A DNA stretch of 44,409 bases from positions 1 to 44,409 of the forward strand of contig SVKN01000012.1 of the NCBI GenBank assembly GCA_015068445.1, written 5' to 3'. This document shows positions 15,780 to 23,642 of this stretch, piece after piece. The DNA is from Oscillospiraceae bacterium (GTDB taxonomy: Bacteria; Bacillota; Clostridia; Oscillospirales; Butyricicoccaceae). The notes beneath the pieces were generated by a model. It had not been told where the DNA came from, did not search any database, and was given only the letters and a program-made list of their open reading frames with translations. The translations under genes and the position numbers were made by a program. Each line of letters opens with the position of its first letter. The first letter of the stretch is position 1.

Positions 15780-18700
15780 TTACTCGATCAGCTGATCTAC
15801 GGGCGGGACGGAGGCGGGGGTCATGTCGGGGTTGAGGAGGAACAGGCGGACGGAGGCGGGCTTTGTCTCCGTTTCGGCCTGGATCACCTGCTCAAAACCG
15901 CCGTTGTGGACGGTGTCAAAGGCGATCATCCGGCCCTCGCTGTCGTAAAGCGCCATGCACAGCAGGCGGTCGTCGACCTCGGCGCGGAAAGCGGCGGTGA
16001 CGGCCGTCTTGCCGTCTGCTTCCGTCACGCGGACGAACTGCGGATCGGAAGACGTGCCGAAGTTGCGCCACAGGTAATCCTCGCTGCCCTCGGCTTCGCC
16101 GTAGGCAGCTTCGTCCACCCGGACGTCGAAGGTAACGTAATACGCGTCGTCGTAGGTATAACCGACGATGTCGTCGCCGTCATAGACGGGCTCCGCGGGA
16201 GCGTCCAGGGCGCGGGCGCGGACCTGCCCTTCCCCTTCCGCCACGGCGGTAACGACGCCGTTTTCATCGACCTCGAGGACGTCGGGGGTCAGGCTCTCCC
16301 AGACGACGCCCTTCTCGGTGGCGTCCGCGGGCGTGACCTCGGCCAGCAGCTGACCTCGGTCGCCGACGCCCGCCAGGAGCAGATCGGGATCGTCCGCCAG
16401 CAGGTGGACGCCCTTCTTATGGATGCCGTCTGGCAGGATATAGCTGGTGTAGTTCGCCTCCAGCCAGTCGATGAACTCGCGGCAGGCGCGGTAATCGTCG
16501 TTGGACATCTTCTTGTCGGCCATGTTGCCGGCGTAGCAGGCGTAGCCGTGGAAGCTGTCGCGGGTGTAATAGGCGTACAGCTGCTGGATATCATGGCGCA
16601 GATCGTTGATGATGCCGCTCTGCTCCCATTCCTCGGCGGTCTGCAGCTGACGGATCAGCGCGCTCTTGCGGCTCCTGAGCTCCGCCAGCTTGAGGGAGAT
16701 GGCCGCGTGGTCGGCGCCCCAGCCGCTGAGGTCACGGGCCAGCAGCTGCATGGCGGCCAGGTCGTGGGTCTGCTGCTGATCCATGGGGGCGTAGATGTAG
16801 TCGCGGTCGGCCCAGTAGTCCATCTCCACGAGAGGCTGCAGGCCGTAGCCGTTGGTGTATTTGGCAATGTCGTAACTGTAGACGTTGGCAGCGTCCATAT
16901 AGTACTCCATGGCCAGCACGGCGTTGTCCATGCATTTGGTCAGACGGTTGTATTCATCCCACTTGGCGCTGAGGGCCTCGCCCTCTTCCCTGGCCTTTTT
17001 CAGAGGATCGGAGGCGGAAGCCAGCAGCTCGGCAAGCTCCGGGCCGGCAGAGGCGGGATCGGTGATCCGCGCCGCGGGCGAAACGCCGTAGAAGGTGCCG
17101 AGGTCGTTGGTCCAGCTGTCCACCAGATAGCCCTTGATCTCGCTGACGTAGGACGGCAGGCTCTCCAGCAGGGCGTCGCGCTTGTCGCGCATCTGCGCGC
17201 CCCAGGCGGCGGCCAGGTGGTAGTTGGAGGCAAATCTGTTGCTCTCATCGATCTGCTCGCTGACTCTCTGCAGGCGCTCCCGACGCATGCGCTTCATCTC
17301 GGCGGTCATGTCGTCGATGCGCCGTATGGTGACGTCAACGCCATCCACGTCGCTCTCGCCGATGAGGTCGGAGAGTCGCTGGAGGTAGTCCAGCAGCTTT
17401 TCGCTGTTGTCAGCCTCCTCGGAATCACTGTCCCAGGCGGTATGAAAGGCGTCAAACACGCCGTCGCGAAGATACAAGGAGTCGTAGCTGAGGGGATCGC
17501 CGGCATTGTCGTAGTTCATCACGTAGGTGACACGGTTGCTGGACACCAGTGCGTTCTGGCGCGCCACCAGATCGTGATATTCGGCGATGGCGTCTTCATA
17601 GAGATCGACGGCGCTGTCCATGAAGCTCTGGGCGTCGGACTTGGCAGTGCGCAGATCTGATTTGTAATCATTGACGGCCGCGTCGTAATCGGCCAGCTGT
17701 TCATCGGTGAAATCGACGTAAGAATAGTAGACCCAGCCGGGCTCCGTAGGCTGATAGTCGCGGCAGTAGGGCCAGTTGAAGGTAATGCCGGACAGCTCGC
17801 TTTCCGGCCTGTCGGGGTAAAGCTCCCGCTCGATGTTGCGCATGCGGTACAGATCGTAGTTATCGATGAGATCGTCCGCAGCTTTGCGGTACTTCTTGAA
17901 CCAGCTGTCGTAAGCGCCGGCAAGCGAGTTGTAGGAAGACGCATAGGCAGGCTTTTTGGCTGCGACGAAGGAATCGACGGCGCTCTTATAAGTGCTCCAA
18001 TAAGTGGCAAGCTCGCTCCAGGTGCTGCCCTTGGGCGGGTTCCACTTCGGCGCGCCGCTCGTCATCGAATTGTAGAGGGTCTCCAGCGCCTCGGCGTATT
18101 CGGCCTCATGGCGCTCCTGTTCCTCTTGCGCCCTGCGCTCTTCCTCGGCGTCGAAGGCGGCCTGGAGCTCGTTGTTCTCCCGCTTTTTCTGGCAGATCTC
18201 ATAGGCGGCCTTCGCCTGGTTGGGGATGTCGTCGCTGAGGGCTTTGGCGCGGTTGTAGCAGAAGGTCGCCAGCGTGTAGTTCTTCTGCGCCAGCTCCCGC
18301 ATGGCGTTGATAACGTCCACCGCGCCCATGCAGTCCTGGGTCTTGCCCACGACCTGCTGGGTGATCTGGTCGGAGGTGCCGGTGACGGCGAACAGAAGGT
18401 CCACGACGCCCGTGTAAACAGAGGTGGTGGCCGCCGTGGGGGCGACGGTGATGTTGGGCGTCAGGGCCTTGTCGACGATGATGGAGATCAGCTCCTTGGA
18501 GATCGCCTTGACGCTGGCCTCGCGGGCCCTCATATACGACGTGACGATGCTGTCATAGGCCTGCTTGCCGAGGTTCATCAACACGTCGATGCACCCCAGG
18601 CGCTCGATGACGTCGCGGGCCTCCTGGTACTCGGAGTACCAGGTCATGCGGTTGTACCAGCTGTCGTAGTCGCCTATGGCGTTGTCCTTGAGAGCCTGGA

Positions 18701-19136
18701 CGGTGGTGGCGAAGTTCTCGTCGGAGTAAAACTCCATCAGCGGGCCGCACTGCTGCTGCTCGACGCGGTCGGCGTAAGCGGCCCAGAGGGCGGTCCAGCC
18801 CTGCTTTTCGTTGATGTAGTCGGTCATTTCCTTGGAGCCGTCCGTGCCGAACTGCTGCTGCCGGGCGTCGGGGGCGAAGGCGTAGACGTAAAGCGTCGCC
18901 TTGCGGTCCTTATCGCTCATGCCCTTCCAGGCCAGCTTGTTCATATCGGCGCTCGCCTGGTCGCTGCGGTATTCGACGCCGTTGATCTCATAGCGGACGT
19001 AGTAGCCGCCGAGAAAATCACCGCTGGTGTCCAGCAGCTTTACGGCATTGTAGTCCGAGGCAGCCCAAACGTTCATCGGAAGCGCGGACACGAGCAGCGT
19101 CAGCGCCAGCGCGAAACTGATGATCCTTTTCTTCAT
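15780..19136 (-). CDS. large secreted helical protein with C-terminal Ig-like domain, function unknown
   Basis: The 1118-aa protein starts at the ATG at 19136 (AAGGAGGG ribosome site); a longer upstream frame begins with GTG and lacks a signal. It has a signal peptide (1-27, ending NVWAAS). Residues about 100-900 are predominantly helical with a charged coiled-coil-like part (RAQEEQERHEAEYAEALE) and many aromatic residues. A Big_2-like Ig domain follows (LLAEVTPADATEKGVVWESL..., about 930-985). It ends with the shared terminal module (LLCMALYDSEGRM ... VRLFLLNPDMTP). I do not recognise the helical part as any family. A surface stalk or adhesin role would be consistent but is not shown. No enzymatic motif is visible. 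Confidence 0.85.
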   Translation of the reverse strand: MKKRIISFALALTLLVSALPMNVWAASDYNAVKLLDTSGDFLGGYYVRYEINGVEYRSDQASADMNKLAWKGMSDKDRKATLYVYAFAPDARQQQFGTDGSKEMTDYINEKQGWTALWAAYADRVEQQQCGPLMEFYSDENFATTVQALKDNAIGDYDSWYNRMTWYSEYQEARDVIERLGCIDVLMNLGKQAYDSIVTSYMRAREASVKAISKELISIIVDKALTPNITVAPTAATTSVYTGVVDLLFAVTGTSDQITQQVVGKTQDCMGAVDVINAMRELAQKNYTLATFCYNRAKALSDDIPNQAKAAYEICQKKRENNELQAAFDAEEERRAQEEQERHEAEYAEALETLYNSMTSGAPKWNPPKGSTWSELATYWSTYKSAVDSFVAAKKPAYASSYNSLAGAYDSWFKKYRKAADDLIDNYDLYRMRNIERELYPDRPESELSGITFNWPYCRDYQPTEPGWVYYSYVDFTDEQLADYDAAVNDYKSDLRTAKSDAQSFMDSAVDLYEDAIAEYHDLVARQNALVSSNRVTYVMNYDNAGDPLSYDSLYLRDGVFDAFHTAWDSDSEEADNSEKLLDYLQRLSDLIGESDVDGVDVTIRRIDDMTAEMKRMRRERLQRVSEQIDESNRFASNYHLAAAWGAQMRDKRDALLESLPSYVSEIKGYLVDSWTNDLGTFYGVSPAARITDPASAGPELAELLASASDPLKKAREEGEALSAKWDEYNRLTKCMDNAVLAMEYYMDAANVYSYDIAKYTNGYGLQPLVEMDYWADRDYIYAPMDQQQTHDLAAMQLLARDLSGWGADHAAISLKLAELRSRKSALIRQLQTAEEWEQSGIINDLRHDIQQLYAYYTRDSFHGYACYAGNMADKKMSNDDYRACREFIDWLEANYTSYILPDGIHKKGVHLLADDPDLLLAGVGDRGQLLAEVTPADATEKGVVWESLTPDVLEVDENGVVTAVAEGEGQVRARALDAPAEPVYDGDDIVGYTYDDAYYVTFDVRVDEAAYGEAEGSEDYLWRNFGTSSDPQFVRVTEADGKTAVTAAFRAEVDDRLLCMALYDSEGRMIAFDTVHNGGFEQVIQAETETKPASVRLFLLNPDMTPASVPPVDQLIE

Positions 19137-19260
19137 GATGGTTCCCTCCTTGTGCACACAGGGGTATACGGATACAGCTTTATAATAGCACATAAAAATG
19201 AACCGTTCCATTCGTACAATCCACAATTCAGCAGGCCGTTTTTTGAACTTTTGGCGTGAC

Positions 19261-19296
19261 AAAAGGCCGGTCCCGTGACATGGGACCGGCCTTTTT
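19261..19296. terminator. intrinsic terminator
   Basis: Arms AAAAGGCCGGTCCC (19261-19274) and GGGACCGGCCTTTT (19282-19295) pair over 14 bp around a 7-nt loop. On the minus strand the distal arm ends in a T-run (TTTTG). It terminates the 1259-aa gene, whose stop is at 19328. Confidence 0.85.
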
Positions 19297-19327
19297 GGCA
19301 CATTTCAGTTTTTGGCACAGTGTGCGA

Positions 19328-22300
19328 TCAGTTGACGTCAGCCGTGTCACAGACCGGAGCGAAGCCGTCCTCGGAGGGTGCGAAGATGCGGACGGTCCCG
19401 GCGCTGCTGCCCACCGGGGCGAGGTAGCTGCCGTCCTGGGCCTGGGCTGCCTCGATGACGCCGGTCATCTGACCCTTCGCGTTGTAGATGGCGACGAAGG
19501 GTACGGCCAAGCCGGTGGCGTTCTCCGCCTCGAAGGTGACGTCGCCGCTGCTCTTGTCATACTCCTGCTTGTCGATCGAAACGGTGATGCCGATGATGTC
19601 GACCAGCAGGCCCTTCCAGCTGTCGGACCAGACGCGCCAATCGCCGCGGTCGTCCTTATACATCAGCACGTACCGCTCGTTGCCGCCGCCCACCTTGACG
19701 AAGTACTGATACAGCGCCGGCGTGGTGGCTGTCGCCTTGGCGTAGGGGGCGTAGGGACTCTCGCGGACCGTGACGGTATAGGGCGTGGAGGGCGTATAGT
19801 TGTTGTCGGGCGTGGAGCCGTTCAGATACGCGTTGCCGATATACTTGTACTTGTCGTTCTGGGTCATGCGGTCCTTGAGGAACTGCTTCCAGTACTCATA
19901 GCCGGAGAAGGGCGTTGTCAGCGGCCTGCCGGTGGCGGCGTCTGTCTTGCCGGAGCGCGCGCCGGTGTCCGTGAGGCCGTCCAGCATCTGCCAGCAGGTC
20001 TCGGGATGCTTGGGCGTCCAGGTGCGGAAGGCCATGATCATCAGGGCGATGGTCTTCTCGGGCGTGTCGAGCTTGTAGCGGTTGACCTCCTCGGGCGTGC
20101 TGACGCCGGAGGGGAACGAGATCTCGGAGCGCTTGATGGGCACGTCGATGATCTCGCCGTCCACGGAGACGGCCTTGCGCTTGAGCGTGGTCTCCTTGAC
20201 CGTGGGGGTCAGGGTGCTGCCGGTGCTGTCGGGCTTGTAGGGAATGGTCTTGTCCCCTGCCTGCTCCTTGACGTCGGCCAGCAGGCCCTTCCAGTTGTCG
20301 CCGAAGACGCGCCAGTCGCCGCGCTGGTCCTCATAGAACAGGGAGTAACGGTCGTTGTCCGCGCCGTCGATGGAGATCAGCACCTGCTTCAGCAGCGGGC
20401 CGTTGCCGTCGGCCTCGCGATAGGGATCGTAGACGCTCTGGCGCACCGTGACGGTGATGGGCGTGGAGGGCGTGTAGTTGTTGTCGGGCGATGCGCCGTT
20501 CAGATAGGCGTTGCCGATGAAGCGGTACTTGTCGTTCTGGGTCATGCGGTCATAGAGGAACGACTTCCAGGGGTTGTACTCCTGGAACGGATAGCAGAGC
20601 TTGTGGCCCTGGGCGTCCTTGGCGCCGGGCTTCTCGGTGGCGGTGTTGGTGAGATAGGACAGCATCTCCTCGCAGTCCGTCTGGTTTTCCGGGGTCCAGG
20701 TGCGGAAGGCCAGCGCCAGCAGCGCCATGGTCTTGTAGGGAGAATCCAGCTTGTACTGGACGATGTCCTCATAGCAGGTGGGGACGGTGGAGAAGGTGTA
20801 GGTGTACTGCTTGACCGTGACATCCATGACACCGCCATCGGTGGTCGGGGCCTTGCCGGGGATATCGGTGACGGTCACCTTGGGCTCGGTCTGGGGATGG
20901 GCGGGCGAGGAGGAGCGGATGACCTCGGCGGGCCAGGGGATGTCGCTGGAGGGCGTCTTGACGTTGGCGAGCAGGCCCTTCCAGAAATCGCTGTACACGC
21001 GGTAGTCGCCGCGCTGATCCTGATAGAAGATGGCGTAGCGGTCGTTGTCCGCGCCGGGGATCGTGGTCAGGACCTGATAGAGCGTCGGGTCGGTGGGATC
21101 GACCTTGTCGCTGCTGCTGCTCTGACCGACGTAGGGATCATAGACGCTCTGGCGCACGGTGATGGACAGGGGCTCCGTGGGCGTGTAGTCGTTGGAGGGC
21201 ATGGCGCCGTCGCAGTAGGCGTTGCCGATGTACTGGTACTTGTCCCTCATGCGGTCGGTGACGAACTGGATCCAGGGGTTATAGGTGGAGGCCTTTTGGC
21301 TCGTCTTGTGGCCCTGGCTGTCCACGTTGTTGCCGTAGGAGGAGTTGGTGTTCGTCAGGTAGTCCATCATCTCCATGCAGTCTGTCTTGTTCTCCGGCGT
21401 CCAGGTGCGGTACGCCAGGATCAGCAGCGCCATGGCCTTGTAGGGCGAATCCAGCTTGTACTGGACGATGTCCTCGTAACAGGTGGGGATGGTGGAGAAG
21501 GTATAAGTGTACTGCTTGACGGTGGTGTCGATGATGATCTCGTTGCCCTTGTCGTCGGTGCCGACGGCCTTGGCGGGCACGTCATAGACCGTGACCTCGG
21601 GCTCCACCTGCGGGTTGGCGGGGTTCTTGGGGCGCTCGTACTCGGGCGGGAACAGGACGTCGCTCCAGGGCTTGCGGACGTCGGCCAGCAGGCTCTTGTA
21701 GTAGTCGCTCCAGATGCGCCAGTCGCCGCGCTCGTCCTGATAGACGGCGCAGTAGCGGTCGCTGTCGGCGCCGTTGGTCTTGATGAAGATCTGCTGCAGC
21801 TCGGGCGTGGTGGGCGTGGCCTGGACGTAGGGCACGTAGACGCTCTCGCGCAGGGTGACAGAGTAGGGCGATTTGGGCGTGTAGTCGTTCTCCGGCGACG
21901 CGCCGTTGAGGTAGTTGTTGCCTATGTAGCGGTACTTCTCGTTCTGCTTCATGCGGTCGCGGACGAAGGAGACGGCCGGCTGATGGTCGGAGAAGTTCTT
22001 GGCGATCTTGTGGCCCTCGGCGTCCTTGACGCCAGAATCGACGCCGGTGTTGGTCAGATAGTTGAGCATCTCCAGGCAGTCGGTCTCGTTGTCCGGCTTC
22101 CAGGTGCGGTAAGCCATGGCCAGCAGCGCCATGGTTTTATAGGGGCTGTCCAGCTTGTACTGGATGATGTCCTCATACGTCTCGGGCACCGTGGAGAAGG
22201 TGTAAGTGTACTCCTTGACCGTTGTCTCGATGACGCAGGGCTCGCCGTTTTCATCGATGCCGGGGGCCAGCGCGGGGACGTCGGTGACAGACAGCGTCGG

Positions 22301-23107
22301 CTCCTTCTGGGGATGGGCGGGGTTGGCGGGCACCTCGTACTCAGGAGCCCAGACATAGTCGGAAGCCATGGGCTGCACGTCGGCCAGCAGGTTGATCCAG
22401 CTGCGGCCGGAGACCTTCCAGTCGCCGTTGGCGGCCTGGGAGAAGAGGCTGTAGCGCTCGTTCTCGGCGCCGTCCAGGAAGATCAGCACCTGCTTCTGCA
22501 GGGGGCCCCACTCGTCGGCCTGCTTATAGGGGTCGTAGACGCTCTGGCGCAGGGTGATGGTGATGGGCGTATCAGGCGTATAGTTGTTGGAGGGCTTGGC
22601 GCCCTTGAGGTAGGCGTTGCCGATATAGCGGTACTTGTTGTTCTGGGTCATGCGGTCCTTCAGGGCCTCGATCCAGGGGTTGTACCGGGAGAACGGGACG
22701 GGCTCCTCATCCAGCGTGGCGCCGGTGTCGGTGAGATAATCCAGCATCCGCAGGCAGTCGTTGGGATTCGACGGCGTCCAGGTGCGGTAGGCCAGGATCA
22801 TCAGCGCCATGGTCTTGTAGGGATTGTCCAGCTTGTACTGGACGATATCCTCGTACGTTTCGGGCACGGTGGAGAAGGTGTACGTGTACTCCTTGACCGT
22901 GACGTCGAAGACGTCGCCGCTTTCGGTCTGGGCCTGGGCAGCCACGTCGCGGACCGTCACAGCGGGCTCCACCTGAGACGTCGACTGAAGCGCAGGCTGC
23001 GATGCGGTGCGTTCGGGAGCGGCAAGGCTGACGGCGGGCATCAGCTGCAGCGCCATTGCCGCGCACAGCAGCAGCGAAAGAAGCGATCTGCGTGAATTGC
23101 GTGCCAT
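19328..23107 (-). CDS. secreted protein with five tandem DUF6935-like domains
   Basis: The 1259-aa protein has a signal peptide (1-30) and five repeats of about 226-235 aa beginning near residues 72, 298, 530, 764 and 995. Each repeat carries the same landmarks: YTYTFSTVP, DIVQYKLD-PYKTMALL, a YRTWTP segment, DRM-(x)-KYRYIGNAY, a NNYTP segment, and W-x-(S/G)-x5-LLADV. The pattern matches the DUF6935 family as I remember it, which usually occurs as one or a few copies near the cytosol or surface. The terminal module (VAIYNAKGQM ... VRIFAPSEDGFAPVC) closes it. There is no SLH or LPXTG. The ATG at 23107 follows AAGGAGG. Function is unknown; arrays like this suggest a ligand-binding surface protein (inference). 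Confidence 0.85.
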   Translation of the reverse strand: MARNSRRSLLSLLLCAAMALQLMPAVSLAAPERTASQPALQSTSQVEPAVTVRDVAAQAQTESGDVFDVTVKEYTYTFSTVPETYEDIVQYKLDNPYKTMALMILAYRTWTPSNPNDCLRMLDYLTDTGATLDEEPVPFSRYNPWIEALKDRMTQNNKYRYIGNAYLKGAKPSNNYTPDTPITITLRQSVYDPYKQADEWGPLQKQVLIFLDGAENERYSLFSQAANGDWKVSGRSWINLLADVQPMASDYVWAPEYEVPANPAHPQKEPTLSVTDVPALAPGIDENGEPCVIETTVKEYTYTFSTVPETYEDIIQYKLDSPYKTMALLAMAYRTWKPDNETDCLEMLNYLTNTGVDSGVKDAEGHKIAKNFSDHQPAVSFVRDRMKQNEKYRYIGNNYLNGASPENDYTPKSPYSVTLRESVYVPYVQATPTTPELQQIFIKTNGADSDRYCAVYQDERGDWRIWSDYYKSLLADVRKPWSDVLFPPEYERPKNPANPQVEPEVTVYDVPAKAVGTDDKGNEIIIDTTVKQYTYTFSTIPTCYEDIVQYKLDSPYKAMALLILAYRTWTPENKTDCMEMMDYLTNTNSSYGNNVDSQGHKTSQKASTYNPWIQFVTDRMRDKYQYIGNAYCDGAMPSNDYTPTEPLSITVRQSVYDPYVGQSSSSDKVDPTDPTLYQVLTTIPGADNDRYAIFYQDQRGDYRVYSDFWKGLLANVKTPSSDIPWPAEVIRSSSPAHPQTEPKVTVTDIPGKAPTTDGGVMDVTVKQYTYTFSTVPTCYEDIVQYKLDSPYKTMALLALAFRTWTPENQTDCEEMLSYLTNTATEKPGAKDAQGHKLCYPFQEYNPWKSFLYDRMTQNDKYRFIGNAYLNGASPDNNYTPSTPITVTVRQSVYDPYREADGNGPLLKQVLISIDGADNDRYSLFYEDQRGDWRVFGDNWKGLLADVKEQAGDKTIPYKPDSTGSTLTPTVKETTLKRKAVSVDGEIIDVPIKRSEISFPSGVSTPEEVNRYKLDTPEKTIALMIMAFRTWTPKHPETCWQMLDGLTDTGARSGKTDAATGRPLTTPFSGYEYWKQFLKDRMTQNDKYKYIGNAYLNGSTPDNNYTPSTPYTVTVRESPYAPYAKATATTPALYQYFVKVGGGNERYVLMYKDDRGDWRVWSDSWKGLLVDIIGITVSIDKQEYDKSSGDVTFEAENATGLAVPFVAIYNAKGQMTGVIEAAQAQDGSYLAPVGSSAGTVRIFAPSEDGFAPVCDTADVN
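19600..22894 (-). repeat. five tandem ~0.7-kb coding repeats
   Basis: The YTYTFS-type landmark recurs at about 22890, 22210, 21515, 20810 and (degenerate) 20115, giving periods of 680-705 bp. Copies 1-4 are the most alike; copy 5 lacks the YTYTF sequence. DNA divergence between copies shows the array is not very recent. Confidence 0.85.
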
Positions 23108-23159
23108 ACAAAAACCTCCTTCATGCTGAACCCCAAACGGGGTACATTATTACAGGATG

Positions 23160-23168
23160 ATTATACCA
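23160..23168 (-). promoter_or_regulatory. extended -10 promoter of the DUF6935-array gene
   Basis: On the minus strand TGGTATAAT (23168-23160) is an extended -10 element about 50 bp upstream of the start. No good -35 box is present, as is common for extended -10 promoters. Confidence 0.55.
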
Positions 23169-23232
23169 CAATGATTTTCCGTTTGCATCCCCCAATTGGG
23201 TAGGTCTGACGCTTTTCTTTCTGTGGGGGTTA

Positions 23233-23241
23233 TGGTATACT
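23233..23241 (+). promoter_or_regulatory. extended -10 promoter of the small membrane protein gene
   Basis: TGGTATACT (23233-23241) is an extended -10 element 21 bp before the ATG at 23263. The overlap of this box with the ATG at 23242 argues against that earlier start. Confidence 0.5.
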
Positions 23242-23262
23242 ATGGAAGAAAGGGGGATTGTC

Positions 23263-23481
23263 ATGGATCAGCAGCGTCTGTTGGAGCGCGTGGTCTCCAC
23301 CGTGGGGATCGCGCTCATCATCGCCGAGGGTCTTGTGCTGTTCACGTCTGTGCGCGTCCCCCGGTCTTTCCTCGCCGCGCTCTTTTATATGATGCTCCTG
23401 TCTCTGGGCATGCTCATCCGCGTGTGGGTCCTCAACCTGACGGAGTACCTCGGGGAGAACGACGATGAGGAGCGAAAATAG
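23263..23481 (+). CDS. small two-TM membrane protein, function unknown
   Basis: The 72-aa protein starts at ATG 23263, 6 nt after AGGGGG; the in-frame ATG at 23242 overlaps the promoter. It has two hydrophobic helices (about 12-30 VGIALIIAEGLVLF and 36-56 FLAALFYMMLLSLGMLIR) and an acidic-basic tail (GENDDEERK). No family is recognised. It is transcribed divergently from the DUF6935-array gene and ends before a strong terminator, so it is monocistronic. Such small membrane proteins often modulate a larger membrane complex, but no partner is evident. Confidence 0.7.
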   Translation: MDQQRLLERVVSTVGIALIIAEGLVLFTSVRVPRSFLAALFYMMLLSLGMLIRVWVLNLTEYLGENDDEERK

Positions 23482-23561
23482 CAGCTGACGCCTTCCCCCT
23501 GCCCCGTTCGAGCCCGAGAGAAAGCGCCCCGCGGCCTTTGAGAAGCAGTATCAGAAGGTAT

Positions 23562-23596
23562 AAAAGCCGTCCCGGATCAACTCCGGGACGGCTTTT
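23562..23596. terminator. bidirectional intrinsic terminator
   Basis: A 15-bp stem AAAAGCCGTCCCGGA / TCCGGGACGGCTTTT with loop TCAAC has T-rich sides on both strands. It separates the converging 72-aa membrane protein gene and the 2104-aa gene and likely ends both. Confidence 0.9.
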
Positions 23597-23642
23597 CTTG
23601 CAGCAGATTCCGTTTGATAGCTTTAGGCACAAGGCCTTCCGA

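Noticed and set aside
15765..17660. 631-codon plus-strand frame
   Set aside because: It is a shadow of the 1118-aa gene; its sequence mirrors codon bias and shows no domain.
19256..23095. 1279-codon plus-strand frame opposite the DUF6935-array gene
   Set aside because: It is antisense to a well-supported exported protein, has no ribosome site, and has low-complexity composition (Gly/Val/Leu/Asp-rich) typical of GC-rich shadow frames.
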